This document shows, piece by piece, positions 23,340 to 35,760 of a stretch of 64,000 nt of DNA. Each line of letters begins with the position of its first letter. Position 1 is the stretch's first letter. The notes beneath the pieces are model-generated. The model made no database searches, was not told where the DNA came from, and saw nothing but the letters and a program-made list of their open reading frames with translations. The stretch comes from Callorhinus ursinus (Eukaryota > Chordata > Mammalia > Carnivora > Otariidae). The DNA is taken from the NCBI RefSeq assembly GCF_003265705.1, contig NW_020312828.1:58059455-58123454 (forward strand). The letters are read 5' to 3'. A program made the position numbers and the translations under genes.

Positions 23340-23745
23340 ATGTTTTAGGTGCATAAATAACATCTGGGAGATTATTATTTCTTAAGATTATTTATTTATT
23401 TGAGAGAGAGAGAAGATAGAGAGAGACAGAGCAGCGAGGAGGAGTAGAGGGAGAGGAATAAGCAGACTCCACGCTGAGTGTGGAGCCTGAGGTGGGACTT
23501 GATCTCACAACCCTGGGATCATGACCTGAGCTGAAATCAAGAGTCGGTCACTCAACCAGCTGAGCCACCCACGTGCCCCTGGGAGATAATTTTTAAAAGT
23601 GAATGTTCATGGACTTAATTCTCAGAGATTCATTTCAGTAGGTCTGGATTAGGGCTGAAGTTTGGACTTTTGATGGTCAATCTAGAACGTTTTAATGCAG
23701 ATTTTCCACCCATCTGACTTTGAAAACCACTGTGACTGGTTCTTT
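23340..23745 (+). mobile_element. MER5-like hAT element split by a SINEC
   Basis: The left part (ggtgcataaataacatctggg) and the right part (ttcagtaggtctggattagg ... tgaaaaccactgtg) are the two halves of a MER5A/B-type non-autonomous hAT transposon. A SINEC at 23375-23578 interrupts them. Confidence 0.65.
23375..23578 (-). mobile_element. Can-SINE (SINEC), reverse
   Basis: An A/T-rich tail region and long GA tract precede a head ending tgagccacccacgtgcccc. The TSD is ctgggagatta (23364-23374) versus ctgggagataa (23579-23589). It is inserted into the MER5-like element. Confidence 0.92.
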
Positions 23746-24059
23746 TCCTGAACTCACTATAATTCACTTGTATCTTTTATGAAGAATGAAGCACATAGTT
23801 CAGTATTATAAACTGTTTTCCTGGTAAGGAAATAACATAATTTTATCAATGGTCAGAAAAATGTTTATATTGTTTCTATTCTTTTTTGATGTTAAGTTTT
23901 ATTTTGTAAACAAAATATTAAGTACATTAATTTTAAGTAATAATGTAAATACCTTCCATATCTTTCCTAGATGTCAAATTATATTTAGAATGCTTCATTT
24001 ATACCTTCTTTTTTCTTAAGTTTACTTGTGTTTGTCCATATAGCCACTATTTTTATGTA

Positions 24060-25035
24060 AATCATTCATGTTGCATTTTTTTTTAATTAAAAAAATACTG
24101 AGTACCTACAGAATACCACATATGGTTCTTCATTTCTGGGATTACAGATAAATAAGGTCCTCTCCCTGAGTAAACTACGTGATTGTGTACTATCTAGTAG
24201 GGACAGAAGGTAGGCTGTAGGCATAAATTACTACATATCAGGTCGTAATAGGAATTTTAGGGAAAAGTCAAACAAAGTTGGTTGGATCACAAGTCGTGTA
24301 AAGGCCTACTATTTTATATGGAGTTATCAGGAGAGGATTCTTCGTGGAAGTGACATTTTAGCAGATACCTAAATAAAGTGAAGGCAACCACCATAGACAT
24401 CTGGGAGAAAATATTCAGGTCAAGGGAGTAACAGTTGATAACCCCTAAAGCAGAAATGGGCTTACTGATAAAGATAATGAGAGAACATTTTGCAAGTAGC
24501 AGAGTTAAGGAGGAGAAAGTGGTAAAAAAAAAAAAAAAAATGAAGCCAGTGACATAGCTGATTGTCTTGTAGGTCATTTAAGAACTTTGGCTTAATGTGT
24601 GTGAGAGGGGAAGCTACCTGATTATTGTTAACATAAATGCAATGTATCTGATTTTTCTGGTTCCTGGTTGGAGAACAGACCATTGGTTAAGGGTGGAAGC
24701 AGGGACACCAGTTTGGAAGCTATTGCAATGACCTAAATAAGGGCTGACAGTGTCTTAAACAGTGGAACTGTTGTGGTGATTATGAGAAATAGCTGGATTC
24801 TGGATTTATTTTCAAGGTAGATTTGACAGGATTTGCTGGTGGAATGGATGAGAAATAGGAAAGAGATGAGTGGAAATGACTAAAAAAGGTGGGCCCGAGA
24901 AACCGAAAGAGTAGATTTCTATTTACTGAGAAATACCAGATTGCAACAGAAGCACATTGAGGGTAGATTTGAACAAAATATTTTGTGCATATTGAGATAC
25001 CTCTTAGACATTCAAGTGGACACGACTGTGAGAAT
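24060..25035 (+). repeat. Ancient dispersed repeat, unnamed family, copy 2
   Basis: This has the same phrase order as 17700-18470 and is longer: 'gtgacattttagcagatacc', 'ggaagctattgcaatgacct', 'gacaggatttgctggtggaatggat' and 'tacctcttagacattcaagtgga'. An A run of about 18 bases lies at 24523-24541. The family name is not assigned. Confidence 0.4.
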
Positions 25036-25310
25036 TTCCTCTGGCTTACCCATATTATGTTTATTATTTACCATTGGAGTTTAGTGTCCTCTATAATCTT
25101 GAATATTTAAACGTGCAATAGTTATTAATGGCAATTTATACAACCACTAAGTATGTGGTATTAAGACTGGATCTGAGATAATCATCTTTTAAAATTCTAT
25201 AACCAAATAAATCTGTATTGATGTCTACCTTTTGTTTTTGCTTCTAAATAATCTTTCTACCAATAAAAGAATGAGACATCTGTCCCTCATTCTTCTCTTA
25301 CCTTTCCCAG

Positions 25311-25433
25311 CCCAACACACATGCATGCTAACATGCACACACCACAAAAACACCACTCTAAACACATGCCACCAGCACACCCCCACCCTAACACACATCC
25401 AACACACACACACCCCACACACACTTTCACATA
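25311..25433. repeat. CA-rich imperfect simple repeat
   Basis: About 120 bases of interrupted (CA)n with CCA and CAT variants. Short frames on either strand across it (His/Thr- or Cys/Val-rich) are products of the repeat. Confidence 0.9.
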
Positions 25434-25837
25434 CATTAAACTGTTATTAGCTATAATTTCTTTTTGTTCATAAATAGATAACATAATTTCTTACAAGTTT
25501 TTTTATTCTATTAAAGCTCAAGTAGATATATAATAACATAGGACTTCAAATTATGTTTGTATTTATATATAATTATTGTTGAAATAAAAAAGGAAAGCAA
25601 ATATTAACCTGGAATCTGGGGATTATTCTCAACAGTATAATATTAATATTTCCCATTTTCATCTTTATAAAAGTGAAATACAGCTTAGTGTTCAAAAACC
25701 AGATGTAACCAACATTTTGCTTTAATGATGGTAAAGGAATAGAGATAATTTTGTATAAGTCGACATAATATGGCTATAGAAAATTTTTGCTTATAAGCAG
25801 AGCAATTTTTCTTTATCTAGATAATAATAGTTAACAT

Positions 25838-26040
25838 TTGCTAAAGGTACTACACACTAGGTATTTTGCTAAGGGATTTGCGTGAGTTCTTAAACCTTCA
25901 CACAAATCTTGTGAGGCTGATTTCATTATCATTCATTTTCAACATTATAAGGAAATGGAGACACTGAGCAATAAACTGGAATGTGGTAACACAGCACTAA
26001 TAGGTATATCTTGAACATGATCCTACTTCTATCTTACTCC
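25838..26040 (+). repeat. Ancient mammalian-wide repeat (MIR/L2-like)
   Basis: Same order of segments as 6060-6250: 'taacatttgctaaaggtac', then 'cttcacacaaatcttgtgag', then 'aaatggagacactgagcaata'. It is diverged. Confidence 0.45.
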
Positions 26041-26389
26041 ATTTTTTTTTATAAGCATGAAGCCACACAAAAGTTAAGTGAGTGGAAAAAAATACTTCTG
26101 CATGTATAGTTTTGGTACAACAGCTTTATATGAGAGAATCCAATAGACTAGCCTTGTTTAGATGGTTGGTATTTGGACAACAGCAGGGTTGGGATCTCTA
26201 TGAGTATTATTTGCAAGGTGGACCAACAGTTGACTCGTGTTATTTTGCAGAATAATGGTTTGAGACTCAACTCAATAATCCATCTCTTCCTTTACTACTC
26301 GAACAAGGCAAGAAAAATAACTGGGATCATAGTTTCTTAAGGATTTTTCTATAAAATAACATAATTTGTAACCCACATTAGGCTTAAAA

Positions 26390-26815
26390 TAGCACTCCTT
26401 TATTCTGGTTTTCACTCATTTGTGGAACATCTCAAGCTCTCCTACCTCAGGTTTTTGCACCTATTTTGTCTTCTGAGGATGCTCTTCCTTGATTTCTTTC
26501 ATTTTTTTAAAAAATTAACCTTCTAAACTCAAATATCATATCTTTAGAGAGGAACTTTTTGACTACCTGATCAAGAGACTTCCCCTTACTCACCATGTGC
26601 ACAGTCATTATTACTTTTTTAAATATCATAGGCTTGTGTTTATTTCCTTCACAACACTGCACATGTTATTTATAAATTTATTTCCCTGTGTACTTGATTG
26701 CATGCCTCTGTCTCTAAAACTTAAGCTTACTTCACCTTTCAATGAATAACACTTGCCTGTCACAGCATCCTGCACATCACAGATTATCAATGAGTACTTA
26801 TTAGATTCATCAATC
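26390..26815 (+). repeat. L2 LINE 3' end
   Basis: A long run of L2 3'UTR-like text: 'gaggatgctcttccttgatt', 'ctttttgactacctgatcaa', 'cacaacactgcacatgttat' and 'agattatcaatgagtactta'. Confidence 0.7.
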
Positions 26816-26943
26816 AATAGTGCCACTGCTCTCTCATAATCGTCCCACTACACCCAATAAGTAAGAATTTGCCTCACTTTTTAGTGTCTGGTGTTAAAGA
26901 GTACTTACTGTGATTGATAGATGTGGGTGAGAATGTGAGAATT

Positions 26944-27101
26944 TTTTTTTCTTTATTATGTTATGTTAATCACCATACATTACATCATTATTTGATGTAG
27001 TGTTCCATGATTCATTGTTTGCATATAACACCCAGTGCTCCATTCAGTACGTGCCCTCTTTAATACCCATCACCAGGCTAACCCATCCACCCACCCGCTC
27101 T
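26944..27101 (-). mobile_element. Very short 5'-truncated L1 3' end
   Basis: Only the last about 160 bases of the L1 3'UTR are present, with the same text as 47190-47345. The TSD is aatgtgagaatt (26932-26943) versus aatgtgagaaatt (27102-27114). Confidence 0.93.
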
Positions 27102-27114
27102 AATGTGAGAAATT

Positions 27115-27615
27115 AACCAAGCTTTCTATAAATTAGGTTAGCCCAGTAACCATTTGCTGCAAATAGACTTAGAGTTTGCATCAAAATTATTCCAAATTTT
27201 CAGTTAAAAATCTTTCCTAAAAGCCTTATCATCACCTCAGACTTAAAATAATTAAAAGAAAACCTACCATATGGAACCTAATAGGTTCCTCTAACCCGTA
27301 AACCTGTTTCTGTTACTCATTTACTGAGCCTAAAATCTCAATACCTAAGCTTCATTTGTTTGTCCTCTTTATTCCTTTCCCTATAAACCCATGTGGTCAT
27401 GGAAGTCTTTACCTATTCATTCATCTGTTAACCTCTGACTAAATAGGAAATGTGTGTGATGTCCTAGAACTTTTTAAATCCAATCTTCTCTGTGGGCATG
27501 GACAGTATAAAGGGAATAATATGCTATTGTTCTGATTGGTGTTATGAAAATTATACAATGAGGCAAACTAGAGCTTTGGGATTGGGAAACTTTGCTTAGA
27601 GTCCTGCCTTTTCCA
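27115..27615. other. Unassigned sequence
   Basis: Nothing recognised. Confidence 0.35.
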
Positions 27616-27621
27616 ATTTGT

Positions 27622-27800
27622 TTTTAAAGATTTTATTTATTTGTCAGAGATAGAGAGCACAAGCAGGGGGAGCACAGGCAGAGGGAGAAGCAGGCTCCCT
27701 GCTGAGCAAGGAGCCCAATGCGGAACTCTATCCCAGGACCCTGGGATCATGACCTGAGCCGAAGGCAGACGCTTAACTGACTGAGCCACCCAGGCGTCCT
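27622..27800 (-). mobile_element. Can-SINE (SINEC), reverse
   Basis: A T run, a GA tract with 'cacaagcagggggagcac', and a head ending tgagccacccaggcgtcc. It matches the arctoid-type consensus closely. The TSD is not clear. A short minus-strand open frame that crosses it is SINE-derived. Confidence 0.93.
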
Positions 27801-28270
27801 GGACCTCTTCAGTTTTACAACTATAAGTCTCTGAGGAGTATTCCAACCCATAAACCTGAAATAAGAGTAGCATATACTTCATATGCATCTAGAGTGAAAG
27901 GTGCACTTTCTGGCACACAATAGGTACTAAATAAATGGTTGCTACTGAAAAGCTTGGTGACTCAAAGGGAAAGTTGGACATATGAATATGAGTACAGTAG
28001 CTAAGGTTATATGCAGAATAATGATCCCTATAATCAGACTGGTCACAAATGAAGGCAATAACTAACCTTCTGAGAAAGGGATTCTTTACAAAATGAGACA
28101 ATTAAACTGAATGATGAAGATCAATAAGTTTTAACCTGATCGATATGGGTGGAAATGTGTTCCATAAAGAAGAAGTGTGGTAAAGAATAAGAAGCAAGAA
28201 ATGGTATGATGATCTGAGACTGAATTGAACATTGGATGGAAGTAGAGAGCAGGGAAAAAAAGGCAAATAC

Positions 28271-29562
28271 GTTATTATATCTCATTGTAGTTTTGATTTG
28301 TATTTCCCGGGTGATGAGTGATGTTGAGCATCTTTTCATGTGTCTGTTAGCCATCTGTATGTCTTTTTTGGGAAAAAAAATGTCTATTCATGTCTTCTGC
28401 CCATTTTTTAACTGGATTATTTGTTAGGTTTTTTTTTTTTGGTGTTGAGTTTGTTAAGTTCTTTATAGATTTTGGATACTAACCCTTTATCAGATATGTC
28501 ATTTGCAAATATCTTCTGCCATTCTAAAGGTTACCTTCTGGTTTTGTTGACTGTTTCTTTGCTGTGAGGATTTTTATCTTGATGAAGTCCCAATAGTTTG
28601 TTTTTGTTTTTGTTTCTCTTGCCTCAGTAGATCTATCTAGTAAGAAGTTGCTACAGCCAGTGTCAAAGGGGTTACTGTCAGTGTTCTCCTCTAGGATTTT
28701 GATGGTTTCCTGTCTCATGTTTAGGTATTGAATCCATTTTGAATTTATTTTTGTACATAGTGTAAGAAAGTGGTCCCATTTCATTCTTTTGTATGTTGCT
28801 GTCCAGTTTTCACAACACCATTTTTTGAGAGGTATTATCACCTCACACCTGTCAGAGTGGCTAAAATCAATAACAGAGGAAACAACAGATGTTGTCAAGG
28901 ATACAGAGAAAGGGGAACCCTCTTACACTTTTGGGGGGACTGTGAACTTGTGCAGCTGCTCCAGAAAATAGTATGGAGGTTCCTCAAAAAGTTAAAAATA
29001 GAACTACTCTATGATCCAGCAATTACACTATTGGGTATTTACCCAAAGGATACAAAAATAGAGATTGGAAGGGATACATGCACCCCGATGTTTATAGCAA
29101 CATTATCTGTAATAGCCAAATAATGGAAAGAGCTCAAATATCCATCCACTGATGAATGGATAAAGAAGAAATCATATGTACATATATACAATGGAATATT
29201 ACTCAGGCACCAGAAGGAATGGAATCTTGCCATTTGCAAATGACATGGATGGAGCTAGAGAATATTATGCTAAGTGAAATAAGTCAGAGAAAGACAAATG
29301 CCATGTGATTTCACTCATGTGGAATTTAAGAAACAAAACAAATGAACATAGAAAGAGTGAGGCAAACCATCAAGCCAACTCAACTATAGAGAACAAACTA
29401 AGGGTTGCTGGAAGGGAGGTGGGGGGGGAGTGTTAAATGTGTGATAGGTATTAAGGAGAGCATTTGTGAGCACTGAGTGTTGTATATAAGTGATGAATCA
29501 CTAAATTCTGCCCCTGAAACTAATATTACATTGAATGTTAACTGGAATTAAAAAAAAAAAAA
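28271..29562 (+). mobile_element. L1 with 5' inversion (twin priming), truncated
   Basis: Segment 28835-29562 is a forward L1 3' end (ORF2 C-terminus, 3'UTR, A tail at 29550-29562). Segment 28271-28830 is the immediately preceding part of ORF2 in reverse orientation, recognisable on the minus strand by W-C-C-E-N-W-T-A-T and W-D-F-I-K-I-K. The two parts meet at about 28830. The left end of the inverted part stops at the same ORF2 codons (M-R-Y) where the forward part begins, so little or no sequence was lost. An A run interrupts the inverted part near 28429-28440. ORF2 is not translatable across it. A TSD was not securely found. Confidence 0.92.
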
Positions 29563-29869
29563 CTTGGAAGAAAAAATCAGTGTTAAAACAAAAACAAATA
29601 TGTTGTTGATAGGGACCAATCAATCATGAAGAACCTTATGTGGCATAATAAAAAATAATATTTGATTTTTAATGAGATGGAAAACAATTGGAAGATTTGA
29701 ACAAAGAAATCATCTAGACTCTGAAAACTGCTATGATACTGTGATTTATAATAATATATATTTGATCTTTGTCCCTTTTTCCAATACTTAGCTCATAAAA
29801 CCACTAGAATTTCCTAAAATCCATTAGAATTCTCTAACTGTACTTTGTTATGTTCACAAGGTGACTTTT

Positions 29870-30450
29870 GGATCCCATCTAGGGATAGGGGCTGGTTTCC
29901 AGGACAACCAACCTTGTCAGTAGAGGGTGGGAAATTACTGTCCCACACCTGTACTTCTGGGGAGGGGGGAGAGACAGGCTCAAAGTTGAATCAATCTCCA
30001 ATGGCCAATGATTTAATCATGTCTTTGTAATAAAGCTTCCATAAAGTTCCAAAAAGGACTGAGTTTAGAGAGCTTCCAGGTTGGTGAATACATGAAGATA
30101 TGAGGAGAGTGGCCCTCCTGGAGAGGGCATGGAGGCTCCTGCCCTTTCCCCATACCTTGCCATATGCATCTCTCCTATCTGCTGTTCTTTTTATATCCTT
30201 TTATAATAAATCAGTAATCTCGTAAGGAAAAGGTGTCTCTGAGTTCTGTGAGGTGCCCTAGTATATTAACTGAACCTCTGGAGGGGGTCATTGGAACATT
30301 CAATCTGTAGCTGGTGGGTCAGAAGCACAGGTGATAACCTGGACTTGGACTAGTGTTTGAAGTGGGGGCAGGGAGGAGCAGCCTCGTAGGCCTGAGAAGA
30401 GTGCCCTTGGAACCTCCAGTATATCTCTGGTTGGTTTGGTTCAGAATCCA
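29870..30450 (+). mobile_element. Probable old LTR of an endogenous retrovirus
   Basis: This G-rich block carries two polyadenylation-like signals (about 30028-30035 and 30203-30210), followed by 'ctctgagttctgtgaggtgc' and a 'cagaagcacaggtgataacctgg' tail. The arrangement and phrases match a widespread mammalian LTR that I recognise but cannot name with certainty. No internal retroviral genes are attached. Confidence 0.5.
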
Positions 30451-30499
30451 GCCATAAAAATTAAATACTACCAGCAAATTTAATATTTTTCTCTAATAT

Positions 30500-31620
30500 T
30501 TGTGAATATAATTTACATATAAAAAGTGAAGAGTTCCTGCTATTTTATTTTGATGAGTTTTGAGGTTGTGTATATCTATCTACCAGTATCTGAAATCAGA
30601 TATAGAAAAGTTCTATCACCATGGAAAATTTCCAAATGTTTCCAGTCAGTTCCTAGTCCTCTGCACCCCTCCCCACTAAGGAAGCCACTTTCTGATTTAT
30701 ATTTTTATGAATTATTTTGCTTATTTGGGGGTTTCACACAAATAAAATAACAGTCTGAGTAAATATGATGGTTTGATATATTTTGTACAATCTAATGCTT
30801 TTTTATATGCTGATACTATAAATTTCTTTCTCTTTTGATTTCCTTCAGCAGACTGAGGAAGTATGCTCTTATTCCTCAGCTGCTGAGAGTTTTTATTATA
30901 GATGCACATAGAATGTTATCAAACATTATCTCTGCATTTATGAGGTGATCGTATACGTTTCTTTATATTGTTAATACAGTTAATTAAATTGATTTTCATA
31001 TGTAAAATCAGTTTTTCATTATTGGGATAACTTTCACTTGATCATGCTTTCTGTATGATAGGATACAATTTGCTAATTTTTGTTTAAGAGTTTTGCATGT
31101 ATGCTGATAAGAAATTATTCTTTGATTTTACTTTTGCCATATTTTCATGTCAGATAATATTGACCTCATAATATGAATTGACAGTTGTTCCAATCTGATG
31201 GATTTTCTGGAAGAGTTTGTGTAAGATGTTTAATTTTCTCTTGAAAGTATTAATAAAATTTACCAGTGAAGCCATCTAGGCCTAGAGTTCTCCTAATTGT
31301 TTTGTAAATTGTTTTCAACCATAGTGATTGACATAGGACTATTTACATTTCTTATTTTGTTTTGGGCTCATTTAGATAAGTTGAAGTTTGTTTTATTTTT
31401 GTTTTTTTGTACAAAAATTTTGTGTTTGATATGTTTTCAAATTGATTGGCATAATGTTCATGTATGTCCTTAGCATCCTTTTAATTACTGTGATATCTGT
31501 ACTGGTGTCTACTCTTTCATTGTTGAAATTGTTAATTAGTATTTTCTCTCCTCTTGATTTGTCTTACAAGGAATTTATTGGTTATATTAATCTTAAAAAT
31601 AGCAACTATATTTACTTCCT
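30500..31620 (-). mobile_element. Ancient L1 (L1M-type), 3'UTR and part of ORF2
   Basis: 30500-30720 resembles an antisense L1M 3'UTR ('gaaatcagatatagaaaagt', 'ccagtcagttcctagtcctc'). 30890-31610 reads as diverged antisense ORF2 reverse-transcriptase sequence ('cttgatcatgctttctgtatg', 'gaagccatctaggcctagag'). With the ORF1-like block at 34200-35310 in the same orientation, it may be one element split by later insertions. Confidence 0.65.
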
Positions 31621-31639
31621 ATCCCTGGAGATAGTGCAA

Positions 31640-33335
31640 ACCTACTACAATGATGGCTCTTGGAATCATAATAAAAGCAATCACCTATAATAAGGTTGAT
31701 AATGTCTATAATGAACATGTTAAAGTGAATGAACTATCCATCCTCCAAAACTCACTAGATGGTCATGTTCCATGGGAAGGAAGGCTTGGAGGTCACTCTA
31801 TTTACCACAGTAATGAGGGATGGAGTGGGTGGGACAGAGACCAGCATCTTGGCCGTTCATTGGTGGCTTTCCAAAAGGAAGTAAAAACAATTATTCTAAT
31901 AATTCTGTACTGAAAGGATAATTAGGGGAATATCTAAATACTTTAAGGTCTGCTGGTCACAAGGTTCAACCTGACATGTATTTCTGGAGATCTGAAGTGA
32001 CATCATGATGTTTGTAGACAATTCTCCATGGTCCTCTAAATTTTTGCATATCTTGAATCAACTTTTGCTCTGTAATATGTTTCCAAATAATGTTTGTGTA
32101 ACAAAAGGCCTTAGAAGATAGAAATATTGTCCCCTTCCAGGGCACAGATTTTATATATATATATATATATATATTTGCTTACCATAATGATAAAGGTAAT
32201 GTCTCCCTCTGGGAAGGTATTTGAGCATGTTTTCTAACAGCCCATTCATTGCAGATTTGGATTTTGAAAGCTTGAAGTCCCTCAGTTATGATGCAGATTT
32301 ACTCTTTGTGCATTATTCCTCTGAATCACTCCAAATGAACCCTGATGGTACTTAGAGAGCAGGGAGAACTAATGTAAACATGAAACAAGATTTTTTCTGT
32401 GGCATGAGTAATGAAACACCTTATCCTTGACCTGAGTTTCATGTCTTCTGCTAGCATCCATGCACTTGTGACAGGTTGACTTGTAAGCTTTCAAACAGAA
32501 AATTTCAGATACTTCATAGTTCTTGATAATTACCCTCTACAGTTTTGGGACATAAAGGGAGCAGGTATTAAATTGAGTTAAGACTAAGTGAACTGGTGAG
32601 TCCACAGACCCACTTAGAGGTCATTTCTCTAACTCCTAGATGTATAATCAGAATCAATTTACTTAACATAAGGCATAACCACTATATTTGGTCCTTGGCC
32701 TGTGGGGTAGGGATTAATTCACAAGACCAGACCTTGCAAAAATCAGACAGAATATGGAGAATGAAAATTACATACTATTTTCTCAAGCAAATAGTAACTT
32801 CAGTTCAGATATTCTACCAGATGCAGTATCTGCACTAGAGAGAATTAACATGATCTCAGAAACATGGGATGAAGGAAAGTATGATTTATCAAATTAATTT
32901 ATTTACATCTCTTTTAGGAGAGAGAATCAGAATGAGTTCACATTCACTTGGAAGACATAATGGTATATAGTTACAGTTTGCTCAGGACTGTATTTGCTCA
33001 GGATTGATTGCCTTGCTCGCTTTCATATCATCTGAAGAGATCTAGACTCTTTGGACATTCCATGGAATATCACTGGTACACTGAATTGATAACAGCATAC
33101 AAATAAGATTGGATGAGCAAGAAGTGGCTAGTGTATTAGAGGCCTTTGTAAGACATGCAGTCCACATGGTGGAAACTAAAGATTCAGAGACTTGCTACAT
33201 TGGTAAAATGTCTAAGGGCTAATGCACTTAGCATTCTGGGAAATCTTCTCCAAAGTAAAAACAAATTATTTCATCTGACTCTCCCACCATAAGGACTTCT
33301 TAGATTTATTTCTCTTACTTTATAGTGATTCTAGG
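31640..33335 (+). repeat. Probable degraded ERVL/MaLR-type internal sequence
   Basis: Phrases near 33110-33150 ('gatgagcaagaagtggctag', then 'ggcctttgtaagacatgcag') and elsewhere resemble decayed ERVL-class pol sequence in forward orientation. No long open frame survives. A (TA)n run sits at 32152-32174. This is a low-certainty call from remembered consensus. Confidence 0.35.
32152..32174. repeat. (TA)n microsatellite
   Basis: About eleven uninterrupted TA units. Confidence 0.9.
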
Positions 33336-33549
33336 AATAAAAAAAAATCTTATTTGATTTTGTCTTCAAATAACATTATACTATTTCATGAACAATATAA
33401 GGAACTTAACAATTGTTTATTTCCATTTACTCTTCTCTCATACTTTGTTCTCTTGATGTCATATATTTTACTTCTGCATGTACTATAAATCACACAGAAT
33501 GTATAAATTTGCTTTAAAATAGTCTATTAATTAATAATATATCCACTGA

Positions 33550-34180
33550 ATGTATAACAGAATGATGGCCCCATGGTCTTTGCCTCCTGGTATTATGCCC
33601 AAGAATAAGTTCCATTAAATAGAAAAAAAAATGACATTGTAGATATTACTAAGGTTATTAATCACTTGACTTTAAAATAAGGTTATTCTGGATTATCCAA
33701 GTGGATTCAGTGTAGTCATATGAGCCCATAAAACCAGAAGATGACTAAAGAAAGGTAAATTAGAGAGATTAAAGCACAAGAAGAATTTGACCTCCCATTG
33801 CTGGCTTGCAGATGGAGGGGCATTGTGGAAAATATGAGAAGGAAAAAATTCTGGCATCAATCAGTGCACTTAAAAGTGGATCCCCCAAGCATAGAAGATA
33901 ACTGTAGCTAGGCTGATAACTTTGTTTTAGCTAAGTGAGTGGGCTGAGTGCTCTTATAAAAATGGCACCAGAGAACCCTCAGCACCTTCCACCAAGTGAG
34001 AACACAACAAGAAGTTACTAATTATGAACAAGGAATGAGGGGCCCTACCAGCCAGTGACCATGCTGGCACCTTGATCATGGACTTTCTGTTCTCCAGAAC
34101 TGTGAGGAATTTCTGTTGTTAATGAGCCACCCAGTCTGTGGTATTTTGTTACACAGATATATTAACAAATTAGGACATAC
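33550..34180 (+). mobile_element. MaLR (MLT1-like) LTR remnant
   Basis: The right part follows MLT1A-like text in order: 'cttataaaaatggcaccaga', 'cttccaccaagtgagaacac', 'accatgctggcaccttgatc', 'ccagaactgtgagg' and 'gccacccagtctgtggtatt'. The left part (33550-33950) is a different, more diverged LTR-like sequence. Confidence 0.65.
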
Positions 34181-34199
34181 TCCTTATGGATATAGGCTT

Positions 34200-35310
34200 C
34201 TTTCTTTTGTCCCTTCCCATTAGCTTGAAGAATTTAGCATTTACTGAAGTGTGTATTTGTTAGAAATGCAATCTCTCCGATTTTGTCTGTCAGAATATGG
34301 TTTTATTTCACTTTCAGTTTTGAAGGATATTTTCACTGGGTATATAATTCTAGGTTGAATTTTATTTTCATAGATGTTTTAAAGATGTCTTTCTCCTGGG
34401 TTGTTAATTTTTCATGAGAAGTCAGCTGTCATTTGTATCCGTTTCCCCTTTGTGGAATATGACATTTCCTTCTGCTGCTTTTAAGAATTTTCCCTTAACT
34501 GTGATGTTTTTAATGTTAACCTGAAATATGCCTAGCTGTACATTTTTTTATCTTCCTTAAGTTTTCTTGGATCAGTTAATCTTTCACTAGTTTTGGAAAA
34601 TTCTCATACATCTTCAAACATTTCTTCTCATCCATTATTTCTCTTCTTTGGAGACTCCATTAATACATATATTAAACAATTCGATTTTGTGGCACACATC
34701 TCTGACCTTTTCCATTTTGTTTTCACATTTTTTCACTTTTAATTCTGTAATGAGACCAGTAGAAATTATTCAAACTTATCTTCATCTGTAGCTATCCTTT
34801 GTTTGCTGATTCCATCATGTTGCTAGGTATATCAAACAATTTTTTTTATTTCTGATAATTTCCTTTAATTTTTAGCATTTCCATTTTATTCTATATTTTT
34901 ACGATTTTATTTATTTACTTGACAGAGAGAGTGAGAGAGAACAAACGGGGAGCAGCAAAAGGAGAGAGAGAAGCAGGCTCCCCACTGAGCAGGGAGCCCA
35001 AAGCAGGACTCGATCCCAGGACCCTGGGATCATGACCTGAGCCAAAGGCAGTCGCTTAATCTGAGCCACCCAGGTTCACCTCTTCTATTTTTAAAATAAT
35101 TTCTCCCTATTCTCCCTGTAGAAATTTTCCATTTGTTCATGTGTATTCTCAGTCTTTCCCACTAAGTCATTTAACATATTTATTGTTGTTATTTTAATGT
35201 TCTTATGTGATCATTACACTACTAGGATCATATCTTGGTCTCTTTCTCTTGATCCTAGGTTATATTTTTCTTTCTTTTTTGTAAGTCTCATAGATTTTAA
35301 AAATTTTATT
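34200..35310 (-). mobile_element. Ancient L1 ORF1-like region, interrupted by a SINEC
   Basis: Antisense text typical of old L1 5' coding sequence: 'gatattttcactgggtatat', 'gaagtcagctgtcatttg', 'ttctgctgcttttaagaatt'. It is not translatable. SINEC 34903-35077 is inserted in it. Confidence 0.55.
34903..35077 (-). mobile_element. Can-SINE (SINEC), reverse
   Basis: A tail (gattttatttatttac), a GA tract, and a head ending tgagccacccaggttcacc. The likely TSD is ttctatatttttac on the left and ttctatttttaaa on the right. Confidence 0.92.
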
Positions 35311-35319
35311 CTTAACCAG

Positions 35320-35760
35320 AATTATTTTTTTTAAATTACCAATAAAGAGTTAATTCATTATAAAGTTCAAAAAATTTTTATTCCCAACATAAAGTGTAAC
35401 AGCCAAGTAGATACTAGAGTAAATGTTTATTCTCAGAGAAGGAAACATCCCTTCAGACTGCTCTAGGGTGGCTGCTATATGGAATCCATCATTTAGTTGG
35501 GCCTGGGCTTTGTGGCAAATTCTTTTACAAGCAGTTCAATACTGGCTTTAAATGGTTCAGTGGCAGGATCTGGGCTTGCTCTTCAGCAGGGGTTGGAATC
35601 TGAGCACCAGAAAAGCTTTGGTGATCTTTTTGCAATTTCTATAATAATAAAAGTGTTCACCTTCCTAAAGCATCTTATGGTTCCTCCTACTTTAGAGTTT
35701 GGCTGCCTACTTCTAAGGACCTTTGGAAATTTTCTTTGCTCCTAAGTCCCAACTTAGCAT
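35320..35760 (-). pseudogene. Possible processed pseudogene, parent not identified
   Basis: Read on the minus strand, the block looks like the end of an mRNA: a short coding-like stretch (P-T-P-A-E-E-Q-A-Q then, after a one-base shift, P-F-K-A-S-I-E-L-L-V-K-E-F) ending in TAA at about 35498, a 3'UTR-like segment and two AATAAA signals (rc of about 35360-35440). I do not recognise the protein and found no clean A tail or TSD. It could instead be a decayed repeat. Confidence 0.25.

Noticed and set aside
25225..25484. Overlapping Cys/Val/Trp-rich and His/Thr-rich small proteins
   Set aside because: They are translations of a CA-rich simple repeat, with no start context or conserved domain.
27637..27888. 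83-residue minus-strand frame with a hydrophobic middle
   Set aside because: Most of it is the translated SINEC. Such SINE-derived peptides are common artefacts.
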